Shown: positions 35,605-46,324 of the stretch, piece after piece
Position numbering within the stretch: the first letter of the stretch is position 1
Layout: every line of letters begins with the position of its first letter
Position numbers and translations under genes: made by a program
NCBI GenBank assembly: GCA_920105625.2
Contig: OV050031.1
Coordinates: 215,257,194 to 215,321,193, forward strand
Reading direction: 5' to 3'
DNA: 64,000 nt
Source of the DNA: Clusia tigrina
Lineage: Eukaryota > Arthropoda > Insecta > Diptera > Clusiidae
Notes under the pieces: model-generated
Database searches by the model: none
The model's input: the letters and a program-made list of their open reading frames with translations, nothing else
Told to the model about the DNA's origin: nothing

Positions 35605-38600
35605 GTAATTTGAGGCATTCGGCTTGAATATATGTATGTGGGAGGGGTCGTGAAAATCAATATAATCCGTTTTCTTTTATTTTAGATGAAGCTGATTTTC
35701 AGGTGGTGCCGTCTGCAGCCAAAAACGCAAAGAAGCCGCGTCTTATGGAAGTGGTAAACTCCGATTCAGACTCGGACGCTGATAGTGATGCAGAGGAGGT
35801 TCATGGAAATGGAAATGGTGCGTATGTTTCTTGTAGAAATTTATACAGATTTGTGTTGACTGTGATGATTTAAAGGCGAATTCGAGGTTTCCAGACGGAA
35901 CAAGTAAAGGACGACATGGAAATTGCATGAGATCCATTTACATATAAACTGAATTAATTTTCTTTTATACTCAGCTCATCAGTTTTTCCGTGGAATATTA
36001 ATTAAATATTTATAATTTTAGATTCTTCTGAAGGAGAAAATGAACAATCCAACAATGGCATTGCGAATGACGATGATAGTATTGATGATGATGACGAAGA
36101 TGGCGATGATGATGATGGTGAAGATGATGACGATGATGGTGGTGCCGATGATGATGATGGTGATGATGACGATGACGATGATGATGACGATGACGTTAGT
36201 GGTGAGGATGATAACGTGCCCACCAGCTCTCGACCACCCAAAAGGCCAAATCAAGAAACAAATAAAAACCTAAATCAAAAGAAAATTAAAACCAACGGCA
36301 AAGCAGAATCCACTGCGGAAGAATGTGCCACTTTGAATGTCGATGCAGCTAACAAGGCACTACAAGAACTAGACCCCAACAACACTACATTTGCTGCGCT
36401 CGCGGGTATTGTGTCCGAGGCAACACTCAAAGGTGTGGCAGACATGGGCTTCACTGACATGACTGAGATACAGGCAAAATCATTGCCACCACTTTTGCAA
36501 GGACGCGATTTGGTTGGTTCCGCCAAAACAGGATCTGGCAAAACTTTAGCCTTCCTTATACCAGCCGTGGAGCTGGTGTACAAGCTACGTTTCATGCCAC
36601 GAAACGGCACGGGTGTACTCATAATATCGCCAACACGCGAATTGTCCATGCAGACTTTTGGCGTGCTGAAGGAACTGATGACACATCATCATCACACCTA
36701 TGGTCTGGTCATGGGTGGCTCCAATCGTCAAGTAGAGAGCGATAAACTCAGCAAAGGTGTCAACATTTTGGTGGCCACACCTGGACGTTTGCTCGACCAT
36801 TTACAAAATTCTCCCGATTTTATGTACAAGAATTTGCAGTGTTTGATCATTGATGAAGTGGATCGTATTTTAGAGATTGGTTTCGAAGAGGAACTGAAGC
36901 AGATTATCAACCTCTTGCCAAGTAAGTTTAATCGTGGAGCTCTTTAGACATTTTCTGAATTAACTAAACTCCTTTTTTAATTGCAGCCCGTCGCCAGACT
37001 ATGTTGTTCTCAGCTACACAGACTGCCAAAATTGAGGCCCTCTCTAAGCTGGCTTTGAAACATGAACCCATCTATGTAGGCGTAGATGATAACACCGAAA
37101 CAGCCACTGTGGTCGGACTAGAGCAGGGCTATATTGTGTGCCCCACCGAGAAACGTTTGTTGGTGCTCTTCACTTTCCTGAAGAAGAACCGCAAGAAGAA
37201 GGTTATGGTTTTCTTCTCCTCTTGCATGTCCGTTAAATATCACCATGAATTGTTCAACTATATTGATCTGCCAGTTACATGCATACACGTAAGATGGTTT
37301 TCTTTTATATAGTATTTTTGTATGGCCACCGATTATATTCATGGCCGTGTTTGGTGCAAGACTGCTCGCTAAATTATGCCAATAATGAGCAGCTCTGATA
37401 ACAAATTACACTCCAGTTCTCTATAATTACTATTTCAACTGTGCATCATATTTTCATGAGACTAAACCTAACTTAAACAGGCTCCAGAAAGTACTCATTG
37501 CCCATCCCTAGTACCAAATTAATGTTCAATTTTTATATGATCGCAAAATATTCATAAATATTACTTTAGAAATAATTATTTGAAAATATTCATGGCTATT
37601 CCTTTATTAATTGTTTGTTATTCTTATTTCCCAGGGTAAACAAAAGCAAGCCAAACGTACTACCACCTTCTTCCAATTCTGCAATGCCGCTCAGGGCGTT
37701 TTGCTCTGTACCGATGTAGCTGCACGTGGTTTGGACATTCCAGAAGTCGATTGGATAGTTCAGTTCGATCCACCAGATGATCCTAAGGTATGCCAAATAA
37801 AACTAAATGCATCAATATCAGGACCTAAAATAAGTTGTCCACATTTTTAGGAATACATTCATAGAGTTGGTCGCACTGCACGTGGCACTGGCAGCTCTGG
37901 ACACGCTTTGCTTATGTTGCGTCCGGAGGAACTTGGATTTTTGCGTTACTTAAAAGCAGCCAAAGTACCGCTAAATGAGTTCGAATTCACCTGGAATAAA
38001 ATTGCGGACATACAATCGCAGGTAAAATTATAAATGAAACCACTGGTGAAGTAAACAAGAGCATAACTTATAATAAATAATGTAAAACTCCACCGGGGTA
38101 TGACGCATACTTGCAACAATCCTATGGCAACATAAGAAACACGATTAAAGTTGCTCGAATATTTCCTGGCATATGTCCGCTCACATAAATACTTTGTGGA
38201 TTATTGAGAATAGCAAAGTGACACTTATTTGTACATCATTAAGTCGCTGGGGTTTCACATTACCGAATATTTCACAAACATATGCAATTGCGGCATGCGC
38301 GCGCCTGACTGCAAGTTGCATCACCAATTCCTCTTAAACCCACAAACATATGCAATTGTGGCTTGTGCGCGCCTGACTGCAAGTTGCATCACCAATTCCT
38401 CTTAAACCATTAAATTTTCATTATTTCATTGTCATCTCTTTTTGCTTGCAGCTGGAAAAACTGATTGCCAAGAACTACTTCCTCAATCAGTCTGCGAAGG
38501 AGGCATTCAAATCGTATGTGCGCGCCTATGACTCACATCAGCTGAAGACCATATTCGATGTGAATACGCTGGATTTGCAGAAGGTAGCGAACAGTTTGGG

Positions 38601-38784
38601 ATTCTTGGTGCCGCCAGTGGTCGATTTCAAGGTCAATGCAAAACGCCAGCGGCCTGAGAGGCGCGTTGGTGGCGGCGGTTTGGGTTACTACAAACAATTG
38701 AATAACGAGAAACCCAACTATCGCTCTTTCAAGCCAGTCTTCAATCGAGATCAGCTGAAAAAGGATCGAAATTTTATGCGTTGA
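35496..38784 (+). CDS. pit: Pitchoune, DDX18/Has1-type DEAD-box RNA helicase, seven coding exons
   Basis: Nucleolar ATP-dependent RNA helicase for large-subunit rRNA processing in its family. Exons: 35496-35604, 35686-35817, 36022-36921, 36987-37288, 37635-37787, 37851-38021 and 38452-38784. All introns are GT-AG with matching phases, giving 699 residues (Drosophila about 680). It begins [20 protein letters not shown] as in the fly orthologue. There is a basic N-terminus, a very long Asp-rich tract (about 81-145), Q-motif region near 220-235, AKTGSGKT 248-255, PTREL 284-288, TPGR 333-336, the box as DEVD 358-361, SAT 389-391, ARGLDIP in exon 5 and HRVGRTAR from 536. It ends with a basic, Gly-rich tail. 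All motifs are intact. A CACGTG lies 65 nt upstream and a mariner about 325 bp upstream. Confidence 0.96.
35686..35817 (+). CDS. pit: pit coding exon 2
   Basis: Encodes [20 protein letters not shown] and an [13 protein letters not shown] acidic stretch. It ends GNGN plus one base before GTGCGT. Too short for a simple frame scan but in phase with both neighbours. Confidence 0.88.
36022..36921 (+). CDS. pit: pit coding exon 3 (acidic tract and RecA-like domain 1)
   Basis: Begins (D)[15 protein letters not shown], then about 45 residues of nearly pure Asp encoded by GAT/GAC. It continues with the whole first RecA-like domain to IINLLP plus one base before GTAAGT. The true exon starts 65 codons before the GTG codon at 36216 where a longer downstream frame seems to open. 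Confidence 0.94.
36987..37288 (+). CDS. pit: pit coding exon 4
   Basis: Encodes [19 protein letters not shown] through LPVTCIH: the SAT motif, the linker and the start of RecA-like domain 2. Donor GTAAGA. Confidence 0.95.
37635..37787 (+). CDS. pit: pit coding exon 5
   Basis: Encodes [34 protein letters not shown] and FDPPDDPK. Acceptor TTTCCCAG, donor GTATGC. Confidence 0.94.
37851..38021 (+). CDS. pit: pit coding exon 6
   Basis: Encodes [20 protein letters not shown] (motif VI) to KIADIQSQ. Acceptor ATTTTTAG, donor GTAAAA. Confidence 0.94.
38273..38408 (+). repeat. 68-bp direct duplication in pit intron 6, each unit with a hairpin
   Basis: Two adjacent 68-bp copies differ at only a few positions in the middle. 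In each, TGCAATTGC can pair with GCAAGTTGCA around a GC-rich loop (CGCGCC). It could be an ordinary duplication or a duplicated structured RNA; no snoRNA box set was clear. Confidence 0.85.
38452..38784 (+). CDS. pit: pit coding exon 7
   Basis: Encodes [37 protein letters not shown] and the [13 protein letters not shown] tail to FMR and TGA. This is the DDX18-specific C-terminal extension. Confidence 0.95.
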   Translation: MEKLIAKNYFLNQSAKEAFKSYVRAYDSHQLKTIFDVNTLDLQKVANSLGFLVPPVVDFKVNAKRQRPERRVGGGGLGYYKQLNNEKPNYRSFKPVFNRDQLKKDRNFMR

Positions 38785-39419
38785 TGTGTGAATTAAATGA
38801 CTTTTTTTTTAATTTGTTAGATCTTAAACTAATTAAATAGGATTTTTTGTTTTAAATTGTAGTTTTGAGAGATTCGCACGTTTTTTGTATACCAGTTAAT
38901 GAGAGTGATCAGTATTTAAGTGGACTTTTCACAGGTTATTCTTATGCTTAAACTAAGCCAAGAATTCATAGTAATGAATGGGGTGCTTGCCGGCGGTTTA
39001 TGCAGGCCAAAAATAAATCACTGCATTTATTTGAAGTCATTACAAATCCACTCAATGTGTTGGTTAATCTTTCCAGCCTTCAGCGGAATGAAATATGGAT
39101 TAGCATGCATTTAGAACATTTCCTCTTCTGGGCCATTAATCAAGAGTGTTATTGACAACTTGTTTCACTTCAAGTTGTTTGCTAATACGCCTACTGTGTA
39201 ATTGACTTACCAAATTGGGACATTAGTTCAAGCAATGTGACAATAAATCATTCAATACAGTAAATACACAATAACAGCAAATAAAGTAAAAGCAAATGCC
39301 AGTGAAGTGGTGGGAACATAATTTAAAACTAGTATTTAACTCATTGAATGCATTTGCCGCCTTTCAGGTACTGATTTGAAACCGGTTTTAAAATATAATA
39401 ATGAGTAAATGTGTTATAT
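38785..39419. other. Region 3' of pit, no gene seen
   Basis: Likely includes the pit 3' UTR. No unambiguous polyadenylation signal could be picked. Confidence 0.5.
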
Positions 39420-39985
39420 TTGCAGAGAATACTTCCATGAGCCTTTAGGCTTATTTTTAAGGCAACTGAATTCTTCCATGAGCTTTTTAGTCTTATTTTT
39501 GTGAACCTGAAAGTATGGTTCACTAGTTTGTTATCAAAGATTGGCAGTGAATACTTCCAGCAGCCTTTCAGCTTATTTTTGAGGCACCTGAATTCTTCCA
39601 TGAGCCTTTTAGACTTATTTTTGTGAACCTGCTTCTCTTTTTACATGCATTTGCTCACTATTTTGTTATCAAAGATTGGCAGTGAATGAGCGTTTAGGCT
39701 TATTTTTGAGGCACCTTTATTCTTCCATGAGCCTTTTAGTCTTATTTTTGTGAACCTGCTTCACTTTTTAACATGCATTTGCTCACTATTTTGTTATCAG
39801 TGATTGATAGTGAATGCTTCTATCAGCCTTTTGGCTTATTTTTGAGGCTCTTGAATTCCTTCAAGTCCCGGAATTATTTTTGAGTTACCTGAAAGTATGC
39901 TTCACTTTTTACAATTATTTTGTCATTGGAAATTGTCAGCGTATACTTCCACGACTCATTTAGGCTTGTTTTCGGAAGCACCTAA
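39420..39985. repeat. Tandem repeat of ~120-130 bp, about five copies
   Basis: Units contain GAATACTTCCATGAGCCTTT, GGCTTATTTTTGAGGCACCT, a TGTGAACCTG piece and TTGTTATCAAAGATTGGCAG. Units show partial deletions. Confidence 0.8.
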
Positions 39986-41492
39986 AATTATGCTTCCATT
40001 TTTACATACAATTTATTCAGAAATTTGGTATTGGAGTTGGGAAATGACTAATTTCATCGGCTTCTCGGGTATTTTTTTATATAATTTGTAAATATTAATT
40101 AGCGTACTTTCTTTTAAACTAAAATTTATAAAGCCCTGAAGCATCCAACTCTACTGCGTACTGCGTACGAGCGTTTCTTTCATTCTATTCTTTCTTGTAT
40201 ATGCTCAGATCATTCAGTTAAGTTTTTATTATAATTATATATTAAACTATGTATAACTATTGATGTTTATTTATTGGCATTTGAAACGATAACTTGCCTA
40301 TATACATATATATATAATAAAAATATTTTATCCCACAAAAATTGATGTTAAATTGAACATTCATTAAGATTAATTGAAGACTTTACTGGGAGGAGGTGGT
40401 GTAGGTGTCTTTTTATCCATGAGATCAATTATATTTTTATTAAATTACATGTTTTAAATTTGTTATTAATTATTAAAGCAACTCAAAATATAATTTTAAT
40501 TGTTTTAAGTTTAAATGGTATTTTGAGGTCAATTCAAATTTTGTGTATTAATTTTTTTTAAATTTATTTTATTTTGAATTATTATTAGAGATTTTAAGTT
40601 ATTTGAATTATTATTATTAAGATATTTAAGTTTAAATTTTATTAATTAAATGTTTGTGAAACTATTTTTTTTTAATTTTTCGCTTTGTGAAATTATTTTT
40701 TTTTTTTATTTTTCAATTTCTCGCTTTGTGAAATTATTTTTTTAGTAAGATATTTTTTTAATAGTTTTTAATTTCTATTTTTGTGAAATTATTTTTTTAG
40801 GAAAAATATTTTTTTTTCTCCTCTTTTTGTGAAATTATTTTTTTAGTAAGGTACTTTTTTAATATTTTTCAACTTCTCTTTTTTTTATTTAATTTTTTCT
40901 CCTTTTTTTTGTGAAATTATTGTTTATGCGAAGATGTTTTGTTTTTTATTTTATATATACATACATATATATACTTTTTTATTATGTTTTTTAAATATTT
41001 ATTTTTATAATGATCAGTTGCGTCGTTAGCTTTTATCATCTTATGCCATATGAAAAAACCTTCGCATCCGCATTAAGTAAAAACTGTTCAGCAGCATCGC
41101 CTACGCCCCACGGCCACACTCATCCCCAATATGGTGGGGGTTTACCTTATTTGTCGCAATTTATTGCTTAACAACGCGCAAATACAAATATCGCAAATTG
41201 TGGCAAATTTAAAGTCTTCGCTTTATTTTTTATGATTACTCTTTTTGTTTATTATTATCAATTCATTGTTTTTTGTTTCTTGTGAATTAGTACGCAGCTC
41301 ATTTCACAGTTGAAGGAGTGATTCTCCAAAGACACACACAAACGCTCGCTTCAATTTCCCAATTTGGTGTTTTTATTGATTGTGTGGACTAATTCATTCC
41401 CGATATGTGAATCGGAGTCGCGCCTCAGGTCACAAGCTACGCTGCGCTGCGCCTAAGCTCAGCAGCTCGAGAAGCTTGCGCGGCCACGATCA
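39986..41492. other. Intergenic sequence, no gene seen
   Basis: 40430-40990 is T-rich with TTTGTGAAATTATTTTTT repeated about six times. From 41030 on the sequence is more complex, with a GC-richer patch at 41400-41490. Confidence 0.6.
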
Positions 41493-41580
41493 GCGTTAGT
41501 CTTGCTGCCAAGAGCATCAGCGTTACAGTCTTGCTGCCAAGAGCGTCAGCGTTACAGTCTTGCTGCCAAGAGCATCAACG
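41493..41580. repeat. 29-bp tandem repeat, three copies
   Basis: Units of CGTTACAGTCTTGCTGCCAA plus GAGCATCAG, nearly identical, in a GC-richer island that could be a promoter or enhancer. There is no direct evidence for either. Confidence 0.85.
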
Positions 41581-41774
41581 ATTAGCGACACACTCATCGT
41601 CCACGCCCACGTTTCAACCTCAAGCGGCTATGAGTATGAGTGACCACAGAGTGGGAGGGTAGTCTCACTGAGATGATGCAATCGTGTCGATTTTTATATA
41701 AAAGTTTCAAGAAAAGAAACAAATATATTCGAAATTGGATTCAACAGAAATGCAGGGTTTGTGAAAGAAGGGTT

Positions 41775-42100
41775 AAACTCAGATTAGCACATTATTTGCC
41801 GAGGTTCTTTGTAATTGCAATCGAAATGTTGTTCTCATCTTTGGCATTGATAAGGATTCTCATCAGATTGAGGACCAAATTCGTTTTCATTTACATTTTT
41901 GTTTGAAATTCTAAACAGATCCCATCATGAGTGTCCTGGTTTAAATAGGTTCAAACTCAGATTCTCGCTTTATTTCCTTTCTAGGATGAGATTGCTTGAA
42001 ATTTCAGTCGAAATGTTGTTCTCATCTTTGGCATTGATACGAATTCTCTTCATATTGAGAACCAAATTCATCTTCATTCTTCAGATCCCATCATGAGTGT
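41775..42100. repeat. Direct duplication, ~165-bp units
   Basis: Two copies share ATCGAAATGTTGTTCTCATC, TTTGGCATTGATA and CAGATCCCATCATGAGTGT in the same order with about 15 percent divergence. The rest of 42101-43127 shows no gene. Confidence 0.8.
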
Positions 42101-43127
42101 TCTTGTTTTAATGAGGTCTCAATTCTAAATTCAGAGATTCATCAGAAAGTGCCTTCTTTTCACACAAATTCTCTGGATTGTGTCTTCCCCCACTTTCTAA
42201 ATCATCAAGATCAAAACTGTGACATTGTTTCTCTTATGAATGCTTCACAAGGGTTGTGATCATAATAATTCCTCCAAGCTCAAGTTTTCCCCCGTATGGA
42301 AGGCTTTGGTTGTTTTATAGCCCTGAAAGAGGAACTTACAAGGATAATTGTAAGTATGATTCTTCCATGAAAAACAAGGTGTTCATGGAATAATTCCTAA
42401 AATAAATCTTATAAAATTGAGTTTCATTCTGAAATCAATCCCATCAAGACTAAATTCCACACCATTTTTTTTTACTTCTCGAAACCAAATTTCTTGTTCA
42501 GGAAAGTTGAGGATAAGCCCACACAATTCCCTGCAATTGTTTAATTTTAATGAATGTCCTGTACAAACAGAACTATTCCAAGATATCACTGGATATCACT
42601 TTCTAAACTTCTGATGCCTTTTGTTCACTGAATATATAGTCTTTTTAATCCTGATGCCTTTTGCTGACTGATAATCGTCTTAATCATAATGCCTTTCATA
42701 GACCTTAAGAATTATCCGGAGTAGGTATTTCGAGACTAAACGAGTTGTCCCATATTATCCTTAAATTCTTTTATGACTGAAATTTCACCGAGTTGTAGTG
42801 TCGTGGGAGTCAAATATTTTCTAAACTTGAAACCATCTTTATTGAAATACCAAGGGAACCACACCTCTAATCGATTACCTTCTAAATTTGACACCAAAAT
42901 GCAAAGGACCCTGGGTGGATTGATGCTAAAACACCAATTCTTTGGAAATTCAACTACTTAAAGCCAACACCCTGGTACTACTTTACTATAACTCCGTTAA
43001 TAATATATCTAAGATTGAAATAGAAGAACTTCCCTGGTAGTTTTTAGTCAGAGTGTGAGATTCAAAGTTATAGAAATTATTTCTGTTCCACTTTACCGAG
43101 TTTTTCTGCTTGGTAGCCTTGAGTATA

Positions 43128-43133
43128 TTTATT
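43128..43133 (-). terminator. AATAAA polyadenylation signal for the Myb/SANT-like gene
   Basis: Minus-strand AATAAA about 60 nt after the stop codon of the gene at 43193-46324. Its position supports that gene model. Confidence 0.6.
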
Positions 43134-43192
43134 CATGGAATAAAAAGAATGACATTGGAACAAAGATACTCATAGTTCAGGGCACTACGCCC

Positions 43193-45656
43193 TTAGTGCT
43201 GAGTCTGTTTCTCCAGCTGCACCAGGCGCAGTCTTGTTTTGGCCACTTCCAATTGGAGACGACGCATTTCGCGTTTATGGCTCCACTGCTCCTTGGCGCT
43301 TTGCATTTGGATTTGCCTTATTTGGAGTTCAGTGCGTTGCAACTGGCTGTGACACTGGGCCACTCTGAGATTCAAATGGTCAATCTTCTCTTTGACGGAG
43401 AGACTGGCCACAGCAGTTGACGATGTGTCGATATTGCTGGTGTTTGCGGCGATGCGGGCGCTTGGCATTAGTGTGTGCTGGCATTGCTGCTGTTGGGCAG
43501 CATCTCTGCCCTCTTCAGGAGCCGTGGCATCATATTGAATATGTATGCAACGTTGTTGTGACGGCTCATATGCCTGTTGTGGGGGATGATAGATAGGATT
43601 GTGGTAGGAGTGTTGTTGCTGATTTTCCTGTTGCGGAGGATGATATACGACTTCAGGCTGATAGAAGTGTTTTTGTTGGTTAGCTTCGTGAGGAGACTGA
43701 TAATTGTTCTTCTGATAGAAGCTCTGCTGTAGCTGATATTGTTGTTCCTGGGGAGGAGGAGATGCTTCATTGTGAGGTTGGCGTTGTTGCTGTGGTGTCC
43801 TGGTGATATTTAACACCCACTCTTGCTGCTGACGCCTCTGCATGGATATCGAAAAAACCGGGAGGTGTTGTTGCAGTTGATGGGCACCTGAAAATACATG
43901 CGGGTTCTGTTGATATTCCCCTTGTCCTGCATAGGGACACTCTGATCCAGCAAAGGGAGTCTCCGATCCATTTGATTGATTATTGCTGCGTTCCTGCTGA
44001 TGATTTTCTTGCTGATTATCTTGTGTGGTCTCATTATTTAGTATATTGCTAGACTGCCGTTCTATATCCTCCTCAGTCGGCTGAGGCTGTGGTTCCACAT
44101 TTAGTTGAGGAGTCTTGTTTTTACGACCTATAAAATTGCGTTCTTCGCTAATTTCCAGATGGTTTTCAGTATTGGGTTGTTCATGGTTGTGGTTAGAGTC
44201 AGGATGCGATTGAATATTCCCAGGTGCAGAATTAGTTATTGGCTGCCAATAACTCAGCTCCTCGGTTACTTGAGGTTGTGCTTTAAATTTGTGTATTCCA
44301 CAATTGATTCCAGGCTGCCAAAAAATCTGCTCCTCGCTTATTTGAGGTTTTGGTTCATCACACACCTCATTGTATTCGCTTAGTTCAGGTTGAATTGGAA
44401 CTTTGCGTGCTCCAGAATTGGTATCAGGCTGCCAAAAGATAATTTCTTCACTTATTTCCGAATTCTGTACAACATCGCCATTGCTCGTGGTCAACTCATT
44501 GTTGTTCCCGCCACGATTCGGTGGCGTTCTAACTGCCATTTTCCGAGCATTGGATATGGCCTCCCATAACTCAAAGCCTTCGATTAGCTGAGGTTGTGGC
44601 TCAACTTTCCTTATTCCATCTTGACTTAAGCTCTGATGAAAGTTTGAAGAAAGTTTTTGAATTTTTACTCGAATTTTCCTTTGTTTAGAGTTGATTTTCA
44701 GTTGAGGCACTGCAGAATCTCCACTTTGCTGAATTTGTGTTTGATTTTTGCGTTGTTCAACACTGGTTTCTGGCACCCAAAAGTCCTTGTTCCGGATTTG
44801 CTGCGTTTGAGTTTGAACACTGCGTTGTCCGGGTTCGTTGTTGTTAAGTTCACACAGTCTTTTGTCTGCTCTCAGCTCAGGAACGTTGTTTTCTTCACAC
44901 AGTCTTTTGTCTGCTCTCAGCTCAGGAACGTTGTTTTCTTCACACAGTTGTTTGCCTGCTATCAGCTCAGGAACGTTGTTTTCTTCACACAGTCTTTTGT
45001 CTGCTCTCAGCTCAGGAACGTTGTTTTTTTCACACAGTTGTTTGCCTGCTATCAGCTGAGGAACGTTGCTTTCTTCACACAGTTGTTTGTCTGCTCTCAG
45101 CTCAGGTCCCGTTGGGACTTTTCGCTTTCTTACACTGGAATTCGGCTGCCAAAATGTGTGGTGTTCTTCTACCCGATCTCCTTCTGGGTCAGTGTTGACC
45201 CCTTCACATATGGATATCAATTGCTTCAATGCAGAGTCGTCTTTTCTTTGTTTTAGCCTTGTTCCAGCTCCGGGTTTGGGCTGCCAAAATGGATATTTCT
45301 CGTCCGGTTGAGATTTGTATGTTGGCGATTTATTGTTGCTTACTGCAATATTTGTTTTGGGCTTCGGTTGCCACAGCTCATATTGATCTCCTAGCTCTTC
45401 AGTAGTGTTTGGAGGTGGTTCCATTGTTTTATCCACTTCTTCGGCGTAGCTGTCAATTTCCCAGTCTGAATATTCTGGACACAATTCCGGCTGTTGTCTC
45501 TTCCATTGCAGTGGTCCGTTTTCCTTCTGCTCTTGCTCGGGATTACAACTGCATTCACAGTTTGCTGGTAGTTGACGACGGAGTTCTCGAAGACTGGGCA
45601 GGCCGGATTCATTTTCTCCGCCAGGCATATTGGTGAATAAATACTTTTTGCGCAAT
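43193..45656 (-). CDS. Myb/SANT-like gene, exon 2
   Basis: Begins with one base completing an Arg codon, then LRKKYLFTNMPGGENESGLP. It ends RLRLVQLEKQTQH and TAA. The long frame has no ATG at its start, which is explained by the splice junction. Confidence 0.85.
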
Positions 45657-46324
45657 CTGAGGAATATTAGGAAGTTTATTGATTAATAATCAAATGCATC
45701 TGCCCTCGAATCATATATCTTTCATTGTATATAATCTTTATCTTATATTAGGTCAAAAGAAGTTTATCTCAAGAATGATGCCGTCCATATTTTTATGTTG
45801 CTTATTCTAACCTCACTTTTATTTTTGATATCTAAACATGAGGTCCTTGAACTGACTACTGAAGAGTTCAGTTCATGTTAAAGGATTGGTCCTGGAGTTG
45901 TTCTCCAATGATTCTGTATCAATACCAACCGATTTGTTTTTCAACATTCCTTTGAACCTTCAATTGGCACCCTCAATCCTATTTTTACCCCCAGGGGACT
46001 ATTGCACCATTGCAATCCTTTTTGTTTATTGGATACTTACCTGCAGTTTGTGTAGCATTTGTAAACCTGTTGCAGATTCCTGGTCAATTCTACAGCTGGA
46101 TGCGTGTTGTACGCAATCACGATGTCATTCCACGCTTTGCGCAGGCACTGGATGCAGTTGATCCTGGGTCGCACATTAGCATCGATGATGCTCTCATACT
46201 GCTGGAACAAGCGATAGAGAACCTCTTTTTCTTGGCGATTCTGGCGGGTCCGTTTTTTATTCTGCGTGTGGGCCTTTCCAACTGGCGATTTCGTGCCATT
46301 TTTGCTATTATTCATCCTCGGCAT
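43193..46324 (-). CDS. Zeste/MSANTD-like Myb/SANT-domain protein with FWQP motifs and coiled coil, two exons
   Basis: Exon 1 is 46324 to 46041, exon 2 is 45656 to 43193 (minus strand). The intron has donor GTAAGT and an acceptor CCTCAG, and the phases match, giving 915 residues. Residues about 28-102 (RQNRQEKEVLYRLFQQYESI, KAWNDIVIAYN, LQQVYKCYTNCRLRKKY) fit the Myb/SANT-like DNA-binding fold of Zeste, NAIF1 and MSANTD proteins; the fold is completed only when the exons are joined. The middle is Q/N/P/E-rich with eight W-centred motifs (mostly FWQP) and a six-fold 15-residue repeat at about 280-366. The last ~68 residues form a predicted coiled coil, as for oligomerising Zeste-type factors. 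Likely a sequence-specific DNA-binding regulator (inference). I do not recognise a named orthologue. The start ATG follows an in-frame TGA closely upstream; no lesions. Confidence 0.8.
44843..45103 (-). repeat. 45-bp coding tandem repeat, about six copies
   Basis: Encodes alternating NNVPELRADKRLCEE and NNVPELIAGKQLCEE. DNA copies are nearly identical, so the array expanded recently, and the 45-bp unit keeps the frame. Confidence 0.92.
46041..46324 (-). CDS. Myb/SANT-like gene, exon 1
   Basis: 94 codons plus two bases, from MPRMNNSKNGTK to CYTNC, then donor GTAAGT. The Lys/Arg-rich stretch KKRTRQNR precedes the first helix. An alternative in-frame ATG lies three codons further on. Confidence 0.82.

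Noticed and set aside
36002..36273. Ser-rich minus and Met-rich plus frames
   Set aside because: Alternate readings of the GAT/GAC repeat that codes for Asp in pitchoune exon 3.
37289..37634. Possible H/ACA snoRNA in pitchoune intron 4
   Set aside because: Two short stems (GGCCA/TGGCC and CTGCTC/GAGCAG) can be drawn, but no convincing H box spacing or ACA end was seen.
44105..45311. Plus-strand frames across the Myb/SANT-like gene
   Set aside because: Antisense shadows created by the 45-bp in-frame repeat.
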